A stretch of DNA of 64,000 bases from Corynebacterium amycolatum (GTDB taxonomy: Bacteria; Actinomycetota; Actinomycetes; Mycobacteriales; Mycobacteriaceae), in contig NZ_CP069513.1 of the NCBI RefSeq assembly GCF_016889425.1, positions 1,364,001 to 1,428,000 on the forward strand, given 5' to 3'. Below are positions 1 through 10,458 of the stretch, piece after piece. The stretch's first letter is position 1, and every line of letters begins with the position of its first letter. A program made the position numbers and the translations under genes. Under the pieces are notes generated by a model. The model saw only the letters and a program-made list of their open reading frames with translations. It made no database searches and had not been told where the DNA came from.

Positions 1-1096
1 CACTGTCGCTGGCGACGTTGGCTGAGGTGGAACCTTCAGCGGTGGGATCGACGTTGCCGTTATTCGCGGTCGCTGCACTGAGCAGCTCCGGCTGCGTGCG
101 GGCCTCTGGGGTGAGTTCCATAACCTTGAAGTAGTCTCGGGAACCGGCGACTGCGCGCTGGGCAGCGTCGACCAAGAAACTCATCATGGTCACCGGTTGG
201 CGCGCCATATTAATCAGCTGAATGAGCATGACCATGGTGCCGATGGAGAACTCACCCGACAAGGTGCGAAGGAAAAGCAGCAGGTAGATACCTGCGAAGA
301 TGACGTTCAAAATGCCGCCGCGCAGGGCATCCATGCGGTGCCACCACGTTGACTGCTCGTGGGTCAGGGAGATGGTGCGGCGGAAACGGGAACCAAAGAA
401 AGCAATCTCGCGCAGCTCCGCGGTGAAGGATCGAACAACCTTGACCTGGCCGATGACCTCGGCAAAACGGCCACCGGCGATATCGATTTGTTCGTTTTTC
501 TTGGCTTCAACCTTTTGCCAGCGTCTCGACGTCAATGCGGTGAGCAGGGTGTAGACCGGGAAAACGATAATCAGCAGCACCGCCAGCGGCCAGTAGTACC
601 AAGCAGTGATGGCCAGCACTGCACCGACGGTCAACAACATCGGGAAGAAGTTGTTGGAAAACGCCTGGAGAAATTGCGTGATATTGGTAATCGAGCGTTC
701 CAAGCGGGCGATAATTGTGCCCGTGACCTGGCTGTCGAAATAGCGCTGCGGCAGAGACAGCAGTTTTGCATAGTAACGGGTCGACAGAATCTCGCGCATG
801 CGCGCGGTCATCACATCACCCAGGTAACCACCGATGTTATGCACGATGGTTTGCGTCAGATCGGCAATCAGCAGTCCGATGACCAGCCAAATCACGGTGC
901 GAGTGGTGTTGGACATCGCCGCTTGGCTCAAGCCTTCATCGCTGGACACCGCGCCGACGATGGCATCGGTGGCATCGCGGATGAGGAAAGGGCTAATCAA
1001 CGACGCGGCGGCGGTGGCCAGCGAACAGATGATGACCCCGATATAGAAAGGCCAGAGCACTCGCGTAGTGGATAGAATTCTGCTGAGCAGACGCAC
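1..1096 (-). CDS. ABC exporter half-transporter, partial (membrane domain only)
   Basis: Read on the minus strand from a GTG preceded by AGAGG six bases upstream, the frame stays open for about 365 codons and runs off the window start. The residues form the six-helix membrane domain of an ABC exporter (type IV fold), with hydrophobic segments from the first residues on. An EARL-type coupling stretch and a linker rich in Ala, Ser and Thr follow near the window edge; the ATP-binding domain must lie outside. Such proteins usually work as homo- or heterodimers that export drugs, lipids or peptides. The substrate cannot be read. It lies 60 bases downstream of pep2 on the same strand. The family is clear; the function is not. 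Confidence 0.85.
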   Translation of the reverse strand, partial: MRLLSRILSTTRVLWPFYIGVIICSLATAAASLISPFLIRDATDAIVGAVSSDEGLSQAAMSNTTRTVIWLVIGLLIADLTQTIVHNIGGYLGDVMTARMREILSTRYYAKLLSLPQRYFDSQVTGTIIARLERSITNITQFLQAFSNNFFPMLLTVGAVLAITAWYYWPLAVLLIIVFPVYTLLTALTSRRWQKVEAKKNEQIDIAGGRFAEVIGQVKVVRSFTAELREIAFFGSRFRRTISLTHEQSTWWHRMDALRGGILNVIFAGIYLLLFLRTLSGEFSIGTMVMLIQLINMARQPVTMMSFLVDAAQRAVAGSRDYFKVMELTPEARTQPELLSAATANNGNVDPTAEGSTSANVASDS

Positions 1097-1156
1097 GAAA
1101 GACCTCTATCTTGCGGGATGATGACTCCCCGCTATGAAATTACTGCGACAAAAGCC

Positions 1157-2509
1157 CTATCCTAACAGCGAGCGCACAGCACCAAGCGGCAGTGGCAGCC
1201 AGTTGGGGCGGTTCTGGGCTTCGTACAGGCACTCATAGATGGCCTTATCCAGCACAAACGCTTCCAACAGCACCGGGTCGCTGCTGTCGCCATAGCCTTC
1301 CAGGAAGGCATCGATATTGCGGCGAGCCCACTGCTCAACACGCTCGGTCGCTGCCTCGGTGTCCTCACGTCCTGTCAGCAGCGGATAGTGAGCGGCATAA
1401 TCGAAGGATCGAATCATGCCGGCGATATCGCGCAGGCGGTGGTCCGGCAGACGGCGCTCCTCCCACGGGCGCGACGGCTCGCCTTCGAAGTCAATCAAGC
1501 GCCATGAGCTTGGAGTGCGCAATACCTGCCCCAAGTGCAGATCACCGTGGATTCGCTGGACGACGGCACCACCTTCCGGTACCGCAGCCTCTGCGCGATT
1601 GAAGATAGCCTGCGCTTTATCCTTGACCTCCGCAATTTGTGGCACCACACCAGCGACGAAGTCCAGGCGAGCACGCAGGGGAGCCACCAACTCCGCACCG
1701 GTCAGGCGTTCCTTTACCGCGACAGCGGCGGCGAGGCTGCTGTGCACCGAGGCCACTGCTTCGCCGAGCGCACGGGCTTCGGAGGTAAAGTCGGTGCCCA
1801 AATCTTCCAGCGGGGTCTGACTGTCGCGGATGGCGTCGCGGACTGCGCCAAGAGCCAGCTCCCAGCCATCGACCGAGTTCGGTGCGAATTCCTGCAGCAT
1901 GGCGGTGGTGTAGGTGTCCTCGCCAATAGTGGTCTCTACCCAGGAGTAGAGCTCAGGGACGAACTTGCAATCCGCCTGGGCCAGTGCGGCCAGCAGCTCC
2001 ACATCGGCATTAGTGCCGGGGTAGAGGCGACGGAAGAACTTGCACATCACGCGGTCGTCGAAAATGACCGAGGTATTCGACTGTTCGACTCCCATAGGGC
2101 GGCCGGATTCCGGTCGGGGCTGCTCAGAGCCCGGCACACGCCGCAGTTCCATGCGGCCGAGCTTGCCTTCGTCGGAAAGCTTCTGGCCGAGTGCCGTGAT
2201 GGCATCCGAATCGATCAGAGCGTCGTAGCCGACGATGCCCTCGGCGCGAACCAGTAGGGACTGCTCGTGGCCCTCGGGGACGTCCTGCGCCCAAGCGATG
2301 GGCAGCTGATAGGTCGGTGCGGAATGGGCGGTGTGCACTCTCACCAATGCGATATCGACATCGGGACTGTTGGGATTGTCGCGCAGTACGGGGTCAAGCG
2401 CGAGGATCTCGACGTGGTCGATGTCTGAGACCTTGTCAGCGAAAAAGCGCATCCTGACCAGTGTGTCTGCCAGCTCTTCGGCAATGAAATCGGCGGTGGG
2501 AATAGTCAT
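1157..2509 (-). CDS. pep2: Maltokinase Pep2
   Basis: Maltokinase phosphorylates maltose to maltose 1-phosphate with ATP, feeding GlgE-type alpha-glucan synthesis or returning trehalose-derived maltose to metabolism. The 450-residue protein has an N-terminal cap and a C-terminal aminoglycoside-phosphotransferase-like kinase domain. The catalytic HGDLH is at about residues 321-325 and the metal-binding DFEG at 340-343. It follows treS by 32 bases on the same strand, the usual treS-pep2 pairing, so the maltose made by TreS is the likely substrate. Start ATG at 2509 is preceded by AAAGGCGA. The assignment rests on motifs and neighbourhood together. Confidence 0.9.
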   Translation of the reverse strand: MTIPTADFIAEELADTLVRMRFFADKVSDIDHVEILALDPVLRDNPNSPDVDIALVRVHTAHSAPTYQLPIAWAQDVPEGHEQSLLVRAEGIVGYDALIDSDAITALGQKLSDEGKLGRMELRRVPGSEQPRPESGRPMGVEQSNTSVIFDDRVMCKFFRRLYPGTNADVELLAALAQADCKFVPELYSWVETTIGEDTYTTAMLQEFAPNSVDGWELALGAVRDAIRDSQTPLEDLGTDFTSEARALGEAVASVHSSLAAAVAVKERLTGAELVAPLRARLDFVAGVVPQIAEVKDKAQAIFNRAEAAVPEGGAVVQRIHGDLHLGQVLRTPSSWRLIDFEGEPSRPWEERRLPDHRLRDIAGMIRSFDYAAHYPLLTGREDTEAATERVEQWARRNIDAFLEGYGDSSDPVLLEAFVLDKAIYECLYEAQNRPNWLPLPLGAVRSLLG

Positions 2510-2541
2510 TTCAGTTCATTCGCCTTTCGGGACTTAAAAGA

Positions 2542-4353
2542 TCACTCTCTATTATCGGCGTTTGTGACGGCATCGGCATTGGCATCGGTGGCGGTGCCAG
2601 AGTGCTCGCGTGATGACGTCACCGGCGCGTCCGATATCGCCTGTGCAACCGGGATTGTCAGCGCGGACATTGAGACGCTCGATTCGGCGTTTGTCTCCGG
2701 CGGAAGCTGGATTTCGAACCAGTAGAAACCGTGGCCAGGAAGCGTGATTTGGTAGGAATCGGAGCCAATTGTGGGGAAGGGTACCGAACCCGTGAGCTCT
2801 ACCGGTGTGGCACCGGCGAACTCGGACAGATCTAGTGAGACGGCCGCGGGATAGGAGGACAGGTTGTTGACGCACAGCAGTACTTCGTCGCCGAATGTGC
2901 GCAAATAAGTCAGAACAGAGGCCGTGTCGCTGTTTAACTCGCGGAAATCACCGAGTCCAAAAGCCTCATAGCGTTTGCGGACCTGAATTAGTCGACGCAC
3001 CCAATTCAACAGGGAGTTGGAGTAGCTCGCCTGGTTTTCGACATTGACCGCCTGGTAGCCGTAGGTCGCATCCTGAATAGTGGGCAGGTAGAGCCGACCC
3101 GGGTCAGCCTTGGAGAACCCGGCATTGCGGTCGGGCGACCACTGCATGGGGGTGCGCACGCCATCGCGGTCGCCGAGCCATATGTTGTCGCCCATACCAA
3201 TTTCGTCCCCGTAGTAGAGCACCGGCGAACCCGGTAGGGACAACAACAGGGCGTTGAAAAGCTCGAGTTGGGTGCGGTCATTTTGCAGCAATGGCGCTAG
3301 CCGACGGCGAATGCCGATGTTGGCCTTCATCCGTGGATCGTGCGCATACTCGGCGTACATGTAGTCGCGCTCGGCATCGGTGACCATTTCCAACGTCAGC
3401 TCATCGTGGTTGCGCAGGAAAATACCCCACTGAGCCGAAGAGGGAATCTCTGGCGTGGACTCCAGGATCTCCGAGATGGGAAAGCGGGACTGCTTGCGCA
3501 CCGCCATGAAAATGCGTGGCATGAGCGGGAAGTGGAAAGCCATGTGGCATTCGTCGCCACCGACCTCCGGGTCGCCGAAGTATTCCACCACATCGGAGGG
3601 CCACTGGTTGGCCTCCGCCAGCAGGACGCGACCCGGGTATTCCTCATCCATGACCTTGCGGCAGCGCTTCAGAAAAGCGTGGGTCTCGGGCAGATTCTCG
3701 CAGTTAGTACCTTCGCGCTCGAAGAGATAAGGAACAGCGTCGAGGCGGAAGCCGTCAATGCCGAGATCCGACCAGAAGCGCAGCACATCGAGCATTGCTT
3801 CCTGCACCGCCGGATTGTCGTAATTCAGATCTGGCTGGTGGGAGAAGAACCGGTGCCAGTAGTACTGGCCACGCACCGGGTCGTAGGTCCAGTTGGAATC
3901 CTCGGTATCCACGAAAATAATGCGTGCGCCCGAGTAGGTGTCCGGGTCATCGGTCCAGACATAAAAGTCGCCGTAGGGGCCGTCTGGGTCGGTGCGTGAC
4001 TGCTGGAACCACTCATGGCTATCGGAAGTGTGGTTCATCACCAGGTCAGTAATAACGCGGATACCGCGCGCATGGGCCTCGTCGAGAAGCACCTTGAAAT
4101 CCTCGACCGTGCCAAACTCGTCGAGAACGGCGCGGAAGTCGCGGATATCGTAACCGCCGTCGCGCAGCGGGGAGTCGTAGAAAGGCGGCAACCAGAGGCA
4201 GTCAACGCCCAGCCACTGCAGATAATCGAGCTTTTCCGTCAGCCCTTTGAGGTCGCCGGAGCCGTTGTTGTCGGAGTCAAAGAAGGCTCGGACGAGCACC
4301 TCATAGAACACCGCGCTGCGGTACCACTCGTAATCTTTCTTGGCGATAGTCAT
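2542..4353 (-). CDS. treS: Maltose alpha-D-glucosyltransferase / trehalose synthase TreS
   Basis: TreS interconverts maltose and trehalose intramolecularly. The 603-residue GH13 protein begins [18 protein letters not shown]; an upstream in-frame extension was discarded because homology to TreS begins here. The predicted catalytic triad is present: nucleophile Asp205 in GFRLDAVPY, acid/base Glu247 in LLAEANQW and transition-state Asp317 in RNHDE. A C-terminal beta domain is followed by an Ala/Thr-rich tail of about 45 residues that is not typical of the core enzyme. pep2 follows immediately. Together they connect trehalose, a compatible solute in corynebacteria, with maltose 1-phosphate. Confidence 0.95.
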   Translation of the reverse strand: MTIAKKDYEWYRSAVFYEVLVRAFFDSDNNGSGDLKGLTEKLDYLQWLGVDCLWLPPFYDSPLRDGGYDIRDFRAVLDEFGTVEDFKVLLDEAHARGIRVITDLVMNHTSDSHEWFQQSRTDPDGPYGDFYVWTDDPDTYSGARIIFVDTEDSNWTYDPVRGQYYWHRFFSHQPDLNYDNPAVQEAMLDVLRFWSDLGIDGFRLDAVPYLFEREGTNCENLPETHAFLKRCRKVMDEEYPGRVLLAEANQWPSDVVEYFGDPEVGGDECHMAFHFPLMPRIFMAVRKQSRFPISEILESTPEIPSSAQWGIFLRNHDELTLEMVTDAERDYMYAEYAHDPRMKANIGIRRRLAPLLQNDRTQLELFNALLLSLPGSPVLYYGDEIGMGDNIWLGDRDGVRTPMQWSPDRNAGFSKADPGRLYLPTIQDATYGYQAVNVENQASYSNSLLNWVRRLIQVRKRYEAFGLGDFRELNSDTASVLTYLRTFGDEVLLCVNNLSSYPAAVSLDLSEFAGATPVELTGSVPFPTIGSDSYQITLPGHGFYWFEIQLPPETNAESSVSMSALTIPVAQAISDAPVTSSREHSGTATDANADAVTNADNRE

Positions 4354-4460
4354 GCATCCCAGCGTAATGACTATGCCGCTAGCCTGCAGAGGGAGTTTTC
4401 CTGCGAGATCCCACAAAACCGCGCGAGTCGGCTGTCCTAGGAGACCTCATGAAACACCTT

Positions 4461-5840
4461 TTAAACAGCCTTGTGTTCCTGAATCAGCGCGGCGAGTTGA
4501 TACGCATCAGCCAGCGCCAACTCCGTTGCCACCGGTGTGACAGTTCCTGGCACCATGTCGATTCGCACGTTCGCCACGCCCGCTGCTTTCTTCAGCGGAG
4601 AAATGGTTAGCGTATGCCCCTGAATACGCTGCCAGGGGACTATGAACCGCGTGTGCCAGAACCGACCCTTGGTCACCAACAGCCCCCGCCGCGTGGCCTG
4701 CACCTTTTGAAATTTCCAGTCAATTGGGCTGAGCCACCATGCCGTGCGTGGAGTCTGCCAGGAGCACAACAGGTCATCGCCAGAGGCCGGTCCCGCAATC
4801 TCAGTCATCAAATCATCGACAATCGTATCGGTCTCCGCCGCCGGCGCCACGGGCACCAGTGCGTTGTTCGACTGTGTGCTGTCCAGGCCATAGCCCGCCA
4901 CCGAGACATCCGCACGGGACCATTTCCACGGGCGCCACCAGAGCGGTTGCGCCACTTTAAAGCCATGAATGCGATCAATGGGAATGGTTTGAGCGCGTGT
5001 CGACAACAGTCCGGCGGTAATTGCCAGACGTCTGCTTTCCGACGACACCTTCAGCGTGAAATCCCACGACTGATTTAGTACTCCGAAAAGGCCGAGCGCG
5101 AAACTGCCAATCACAATCAGAGTAGTGATGGTTACTCCGCTGAGGATTTCCACGATGAAGTCGGTGAACAGCGCAGAGACAACGGCGAGGAGGACAAGGG
5201 CTATGCCTACGAAAAGACCGGGGCCAATGGCCACGGATGCGACCAACCGTCCGACATCGACAGGGCCAAAGATGGTCTTCGTGTCGGACATGCGGGAGGA
5301 CATGTGGGCGTTGGAGGCTTGAGCAGCGGCGGGGCTGTCGCCGTCGTAAAGCGAATGCGCCAGTTCGGTGTCCAGCTTTTCTACCTCACCCAACACGTCG
5401 GCGCGGAACCGTTCGCACTGCGGGGGAGTGAGGTATTTGATTGCGAAGTGTGAATCGGAGCCGCCAGCTGTTTCAATGACAATTTCCGCGAGCCCGAAAA
5501 TGCGCGCCAACAATGGTTGGTTGATATCGACCGCCTGCACGCGGTCGAGCCTTGCCGCGCGTCGAGAACGCAGTAGCCATCCGGAGCCGTAGCGAACCTC
5601 ATCGTCGGTAAGTTCGTAGAACGTATACCTCCAGGACAACCACGAGAACAGAGCAATCAGGCCGATAATTATGGCGACCGCACCGGTACCGATAAGCAGG
5701 CCGAGCCATGCCCAGTCGTAGAGCTGAGTCACGACAGCAACGGCCAATTGCCACTGATTCGCAACTGCGAATGCAATCACCGCAGCGATTGTGGCGAAGC
5801 TTTTGAGCAGCGGGGATAGTGGATGAACTCTATGCTTCAT
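4461..5840 (-). CDS. PH-domain (bPH2/DUF304) membrane protein, YdbT-like
   Basis: This 459-residue membrane protein has several hydrophobic hairpins (about 15-60 and two pairs in the middle), each followed by a bacterial PH-like domain (DUF304/bPH2). The repeated motif of a tryptophan plus 'ARLDRVQAVDI' and 'IPIDRIHGFKV' marks the start of each PH copy, and a third copy is at the C-terminus (VPWQRIQGHTL). This three-copy arrangement matches the YdbT type. Its ATG directly abuts the stop codon of the upstream YdbS-like gene, so the two are co-translated and probably form one complex. Role is unknown; YdbS/YdbT homologues in Bacillus have been linked to antimicrobial resistance phenotypes. Confidence 0.8.
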   Translation of the reverse strand: MKHRVHPLSPLLKSFATIAAVIAFAVANQWQLAVAVVTQLYDWAWLGLLIGTGAVAIIIGLIALFSWLSWRYTFYELTDDEVRYGSGWLLRSRRAARLDRVQAVDINQPLLARIFGLAEIVIETAGGSDSHFAIKYLTPPQCERFRADVLGEVEKLDTELAHSLYDGDSPAAAQASNAHMSSRMSDTKTIFGPVDVGRLVASVAIGPGLFVGIALVLLAVVSALFTDFIVEILSGVTITTLIVIGSFALGLFGVLNQSWDFTLKVSSESRRLAITAGLLSTRAQTIPIDRIHGFKVAQPLWWRPWKWSRADVSVAGYGLDSTQSNNALVPVAPAAETDTIVDDLMTEIAGPASGDDLLCSWQTPRTAWWLSPIDWKFQKVQATRRGLLVTKGRFWHTRFIVPWQRIQGHTLTISPLKKAAGVANVRIDMVPGTVTPVATELALADAYQLAALIQEHKAV

Positions 5841-6329
5841 TTAGAGACCCGCCATCCGGTCATGAGCACGCTGAGATAGACGGGTGCGCAGGGCGAGAGC
5901 TTCTTCGCGTGGCAAACCGTGGACGGCAGCATCCGAGCTCGCCGATGCTGTGTTGAGCTTCAGTGTTGCCAGCCCGAATAGTCGAAGGAGGGGTCCTTCA
6001 TCGATGTCGATGAACTGAATCCGTCCGTAGGGAATGACAGTGATCGAGCGCCACCAGCGTCCGGAAGCAACGATGAAGTCGTTGTCCCCTTCGAGGTACC
6101 GGTGGGCACGAACTCGGCGGCCGATGAGCCAGTAGATATATGCGAAGTAGAGCACGCAGGCGAGGACACCTAACCACATCCACGGAGACCACATCACAGC
6201 GGCGACGACAGCTGCGATCGTGATAACTAGCAGGGGAGCGGCGTGCGCGATTCGCTTCACATTAGCCAGCGCGGGGTCGACCGGCTGCAGCGCAGAATTC
6301 TCGGGGATTAATAGATTAAGCGGCTCCAT
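5841..6329 (-). CDS. PH-domain membrane protein, YdbS-like
   Basis: A 162-residue protein with two adjacent transmembrane helices (about 32-50 and 52-70) followed by one bPH2/DUF304 domain containing 'IPYGRIQFIDI', the same signature as in the larger downstream partner. It ends TAA directly followed by the partner's ATG. Single-PH YdbS upstream of triple-PH YdbT is a widely conserved two-gene arrangement in Gram-positive bacteria. The biochemical function is not established. Confidence 0.8.
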   Translation of the reverse strand: MEPLNLLIPENSALQPVDPALANVKRIAHAAPLLVITIAAVVAAVMWSPWMWLGVLACVLYFAYIYWLIGRRVRAHRYLEGDNDFIVASGRWWRSITVIPYGRIQFIDIDEGPLLRLFGLATLKLNTASASSDAAVHGLPREEALALRTRLSQRAHDRMAGL

Positions 6330-6394
6330 AGTTGACAGTTAAACACAGAGGGAAAGCTTGCCTCTCGCCTGGTGTATCGGTAAGAACGGTGGTT

Positions 6395-6490
6395 ATGGAT
6401 CGCAGGAAACTCATAGCAGTACTCATCACGCTGATTACCATTTTGGTCTGCGTAGAGATTTATCAGTACATGCAGACTTTGCCGAGCTAA
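6395..6490 (+). CDS. Putative 31-residue single-pass membrane peptide
   Basis: A short open frame from ATG encodes a basic N-terminus (MDRRK), one hydrophobic helix of about 17 residues and a short polar tail ending LPS. It sits alone between the PH-protein genes and the esterase. The upstream GGTGG gives only a weak ribosome-binding site at short spacing. It resembles in size and design the peptide at 10459-10554. It could be chance: a 31-codon frame is not strong evidence by itself. Confidence 0.3.
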   Translation: MDRRKLIAVLITLITILVCVEIYQYMQTLPS

Positions 6491-6553
6491 ATAGCAGCGC
6501 TAATCGGTGCGGCCAATGGCAAGCCTCAGCCGCCTCATGCGCCTAATCCCGTT

Positions 6554-7828
6554 TTATGCGCCAAAGAGCTGGCGCGGAGCCGCCCACGCATCGATGGCGA
6601 TGCCCTCAACTGCCTGTGCGTCAGCGCCAGCAAAGGTGGTTATCTTGCGGTCGTCGTTGTAGCGGGGCATGTGCGAAGTGCCCTCGCGGATGAATTCGAC
6701 CGCCACTTGGTGGAATGGATGGTTAGGCTCTTTCATACCGAAGAAGCGTGCAATATCGATGCAGTGCGGAGCACCACTGGTGCGGCCAGCAGGTGCGTAG
6801 CCCAACCCTTCTCCCGGTTCGAACTGTGCCGCCCACACATCCAGCTCAGCGGCCACGGACCGTTCGGCGACTTTAACAGCGTAAGAACGAATCGCGGAGT
6901 CAGAAATGACATTTCCCATCGGACGCTCGGCATAGGCGCCGGTCGGAAATTCGCCGTGGCCGCGATGCCCCTTGGCATAGCGCCGAGCCATCCACTCCCG
7001 CATGGGCAACTTGTCCATCGCCACAACCGGAGGTTCTGAGAAGAACTCTTCGCTGGTGGCGGTCACCATCGTGGGCAGTGTGGGAGCAAAGCTGTCAAAG
7101 CGAGGCCCAATTGCCGGATCCGAAGGCGAGGATGCCGAAACCAATTTCTGGGCCCGAGCGACCCTGCGTTCGTCGGCTCGCGAAAAGACCTCGGTGGACG
7201 GCGCACGTCCCACACCGATGCCCGCCAACGTGCGGCGGAGGCGCGAACCGGACAGCAGCGAGAAGGCCGGCGACATGGCGATGGTGCGCTGAATCTGACC
7301 GCGCGTGCGTTCGTCGGCCGCGAGGGTGAGCGCCAGCGCCGCACCCGCCGATTGCCCCGAGATAGTGATGTTGTCGATATCGCCGCCGAAGGCAGGCGCG
7401 TTCCGACGGGCCCACTGCAGCCCCAGATACAGATCATCAATGGCCCGGTAGGTCTCTGTTTGACTGTCGCGCCAGAATCCCTCCAGTCCCTTGCGGTATC
7501 CGAGCGAAACGGTGATGATGCCGGCCTGTGCAAAAGCCGTCGCGTCCGTCCAGGGCTCGGAGGGGTGCCCAAACTCGTAGCTACCACCGTGAATCCACAG
7601 CAATACGGGGTAGGAAGCGTCCGCGGGCCCAGTCGGTGCGGTGACGGTGAGAACTAACTCGCGCTCGGGCTCACAGCGCCGAGTGCCTGACTGTGGGCCG
7701 TCGGCCACTGGTGCCGACGCGGCAAACGGAGCAGCATCTGCGTAATCGATATTGAAAACTTGTATTGTGCCATCGTGAATCCGGCCAGTCAGTTGCCCGC
7801 AGGGAGCGGAAATAGTCGTCTCTGTCAT
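6554..7828 (-). CDS. Type-B carboxylesterase
   Basis: An alpha/beta-hydrolase of the carboxylesterase type-B family, 424 residues from ATG 7828 (MTETT). The oxyanion-hole HGG is in WIHGGSYEFG, and the nucleophile is Ser160 in GQSAGA, matching GxSxG. A conserved acidic and histidine region follows towards the C-terminus (PNHPFHQ). No signal peptide is seen, so it is probably cytoplasmic. It is shorter than the usual 490-550 residues of the family but covers the fold. It is divergent from the M3 peptidase. Natural ester substrate unknown. Confidence 0.85.
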   Translation of the reverse strand: MTETTISAPCGQLTGRIHDGTIQVFNIDYADAAPFAASAPVADGPQSGTRRCEPERELVLTVTAPTGPADASYPVLLWIHGGSYEFGHPSEPWTDATAFAQAGIITVSLGYRKGLEGFWRDSQTETYRAIDDLYLGLQWARRNAPAFGGDIDNITISGQSAGAALALTLAADERTRGQIQRTIAMSPAFSLLSGSRLRRTLAGIGVGRAPSTEVFSRADERRVARAQKLVSASSPSDPAIGPRFDSFAPTLPTMVTATSEEFFSEPPVVAMDKLPMREWMARRYAKGHRGHGEFPTGAYAERPMGNVISDSAIRSYAVKVAERSVAAELDVWAAQFEPGEGLGYAPAGRTSGAPHCIDIARFFGMKEPNHPFHQVAVEFIREGTSHMPRYNDDRKITTFAGADAQAVEGIAIDAWAAPRQLFGA

Positions 7829-7928
7829 GGCGGAAAACGCCTCCTCGTCACTGTTGGTCCTGCCAGAAGGGCGGGGAGCCTGTGGTAGTCGCGCTCGCGT
7901 TTTCGAGCACGCTACAGTTGAATTCACT

Positions 7929-9983
7929 ATGACTAATGATGCACGAAATCCACTGTTGACACCGTCGGAATTGTTCTGCGAATTGCCAGATTTTGCGGCA
8001 ATCGATGACAGCCACGTCCGCGAGGCGTTTAGCGAAGCAATGCGTAGCCATACACGCGAGATTGACGCCATCGCCACGTCGTCGGAGGCACCGACCTTTG
8101 TTAACACCATCGAGGCAATGGAGAAGGCGGGCCAAGATCTGGACCGCGTCGCTGCTTATTTCTTCAACGTTGCCGGCACGGACGCCACCGATGTCCGCAT
8201 GGAAATTGAAGCCGAGATTGCCCCGCAGCTCACAGCACACCTGGATCAGATTCGCATGCGCAGTGACCTGTGGCAGCGCATCAATGCCATTGACAGCGTT
8301 GACGATGCCGCCAACCCGGAAGAAGCGAAGCTGCTGCTGAAGAAGGTCCGCGAGGACTTCCAGCGCGCCGGTGCGGACCTCAGCGACGAGGACAAAACCG
8401 AGCTTAGCCGCATCAATTCCCGCCTCTCTGAGCTTTCCACCGCCTTCGGCGAAAACCTGCTGAAGGACACCGTTGCGCGCGCCGTGGAAATCTACGACCG
8501 CGAAGAACTCGCCGGGCTTTCCGACGATGCCATTGCGTCCTTCGCCGCCTACGCGAAAAAGGCAGACACCGATGCGCCGTGGCTGATTCCACTGGACCTA
8601 CCATCAACTCCTGCACAGCTGGCTGACCTCGATAATCCGGCTACTCGCGCCAAGCTCTACGAAGCCTCGCTGGGGCGCTCGGGTGCTGCCTCCGGCAAGT
8701 TCGACAACTCCGACATTGTGCTGGAAATGGCGCGCTTGCGTGCCCGCCGTGCCAAGCTGCTCGGCTACGACACGCATGCGGATTACGTCATTGCCAAGGA
8801 GACGGCAACCACCGCAGAGGCTGCTCGGAAGCTCATTGCAGACCTGGCGCCAGCTGCCATTGCCAATGCTGAAGGTGAGTACAAGCGGGTCGCTGATCTG
8901 GCTGGCGATGAGACGGTAACTGGCGCTGACTGGCCGTACTGGGAGCGCCGTCGTAAAGCGGAAGAATTCGCAGTCGACACGGATGAACTCAAGAACTACT
9001 TCGAGCTGCACCGTGTCATCGAAGACGGCGTGTTCTACGCTGCCCGCAAGCTCTACGGCATCGAGGTAGTCAAGCGCGAGGAACTGCAGGGATACGCGCC
9101 GGGCACGACCGTGTGGGAGGTACGCCAGGGCGGAGGCGAGACCATCGGCCTGATTATCACAGACTACTTCTCGCGTCCGACCAAGCGCGGTGGTGCGTGG
9201 ATGAGCTCGTTTAGGGATCAGTCCCGTCTGTTGGGGCGCCTGCCAGTCGTGGTCAACGTGATGAACATCGCCGAAACCGAGCCGGGAACCCCGGTGCTGC
9301 TGACACTCGACGAGGTCACCACTGCTTTCCACGAGTTCGGGCATGCCCTCCACGGTCTGCTTTCCGACGTCACGTACCCGACCTTCTCGGGCACTAACGT
9401 CCCGCGCGACTTCGTGGAATTCCCCTCTCAGATCAACGAGAACTGGGCGCTTGAGCCGTCCATTCTGGCCAATTACGCCGTCCACGTTCGTACCGGTGAG
9501 CCGATTCCGGCCGAGCTAGTCGAGTCGGTGAAGAAGGCCCGCACCGCTGGTGAGGGATTCGCCACGGTTGAATACCTCGCGGCGTGCGCCATCGATCTCG
9601 CCTGGCACAGCCTCACTGAGGAGGAGGCAGCTCATGTCACTGATGTTGACGCTTTCGAAGCGGAAGCACTCGCCGAACTCGGCCTCGACGTTCCCCACCT
9701 GGCTCCGCGTTACCGCTCCCGCTACTTCAACCACATCTTCGCCGGCGGTTACTCGGCAGGCTATTACTCCTACCTGTGGGCGGAGGTTCTCGACGCGGAC
9801 GGTTTCGGTTGGTTCACCGACAACGGCGGCGCCACAATCGGCGGCGGCAGCCACTTCCGCGAGGAGATTCTCTCCCGTGGTGGTGCCATCGATTTTATGG
9901 CCGCCTACCGTGCCTTCCGAGGTCGCGACAAGGACATCCAGCCGCTCCTCGAACGCCGCGGGCTGTCGGGCACTGATGCCTAG
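7929..9983 (+). CDS. dcp: M3-family metallopeptidase (peptidyl-dipeptidase Dcp-like)
   Basis: A 684-residue zinc metallopeptidase of the M3 (thimet/Dcp) family. The zinc site HEFGH is at 468-472, with the third-ligand region FVEFPSQINENW about 25 residues later, and the C-terminal GGYSAGYYSY motif is typical of M3 enzymes. It probably removes dipeptides from the C-terminus of oligopeptides in the cytoplasm; no signal peptide is present. ATG 7929 (MTNDARN) was chosen over an upstream in-frame ATG because the extra 34 residues are unrelated to the family and overlap the divergent esterase start. Confidence 0.9.
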   Translation: MTNDARNPLLTPSELFCELPDFAAIDDSHVREAFSEAMRSHTREIDAIATSSEAPTFVNTIEAMEKAGQDLDRVAAYFFNVAGTDATDVRMEIEAEIAPQLTAHLDQIRMRSDLWQRINAIDSVDDAANPEEAKLLLKKVREDFQRAGADLSDEDKTELSRINSRLSELSTAFGENLLKDTVARAVEIYDREELAGLSDDAIASFAAYAKKADTDAPWLIPLDLPSTPAQLADLDNPATRAKLYEASLGRSGAASGKFDNSDIVLEMARLRARRAKLLGYDTHADYVIAKETATTAEAARKLIADLAPAAIANAEGEYKRVADLAGDETVTGADWPYWERRRKAEEFAVDTDELKNYFELHRVIEDGVFYAARKLYGIEVVKREELQGYAPGTTVWEVRQGGGETIGLIITDYFSRPTKRGGAWMSSFRDQSRLLGRLPVVVNVMNIAETEPGTPVLLTLDEVTTAFHEFGHALHGLLSDVTYPTFSGTNVPRDFVEFPSQINENWALEPSILANYAVHVRTGEPIPAELVESVKKARTAGEGFATVEYLAACAIDLAWHSLTEEEAAHVTDVDAFEAEALAELGLDVPHLAPRYRSRYFNHIFAGGYSAGYYSYLWAEVLDADGFGWFTDNGGATIGGGSHFREEILSRGGAIDFMAAYRAFRGRDKDIQPLLERRGLSGTDA

Positions 9984-10058
9984 CTTCACGCTTTACGACG
10001 AGCGCCGCGACGGCCGCCCACTAGTTATTCCGGTCACCGGCAGGGTAGGTTGACACTC

Positions 10059-10274
10059 ATGGCTGAAGCATTCGACAGGGTAGGGCAGTGGCTTATTCAA
10101 TTGCCACTGCTTGCGCAGGTCAGCGTGCTATGCGCAGTTCTGCTGGTAGTCGGAGGGTTTGTTGCTTTCGTTCTCGTTGGTGCAATCGATGTCGTCAGCG
10201 GTCGTCTGTGGCAGTGGTCGGTGCGCCGGCGGGAGCGTTCGCAGGAGTGTCGAGGAGCGGGCAGCGACAGCTAG
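10059..10274 (+). CDS. Small one-helix membrane protein, unknown
   Basis: A 71-residue protein starting MAEAFDRVGQW with a long hydrophobic helix (about 18-48) and a basic, Arg-rich cytoplasmic tail. The sequence GGGTAGG lies about ten bases upstream of ATG 10059. I prefer this ATG over the TTG nine bases upstream. It follows the M3 peptidase by 75 bases and may be co-transcribed. No known family is recognised. Confidence 0.5.
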   Translation: MAEAFDRVGQWLIQLPLLAQVSVLCAVLLVVGGFVAFVLVGAIDVVSGRLWQWSVRRRERSQECRGAGSDS

Positions 10275-10458
10275 CCGATGCGGTAGTGGCCCGCGGATAG
10301 CTCACTGGGAGGCCCGAAGAATTGAGCTGGGACAAGCCCCCTTTAAGTATTGGGTCGCTATCGCTGCCCTAAGGTATGTCTTAAAGTATTAGGAAATTTG
10401 CCCAACAGGCTAGAGTTGGGTAGTTCGCAAATATTTCGCAGTAGGGAGCTGAGTTAGC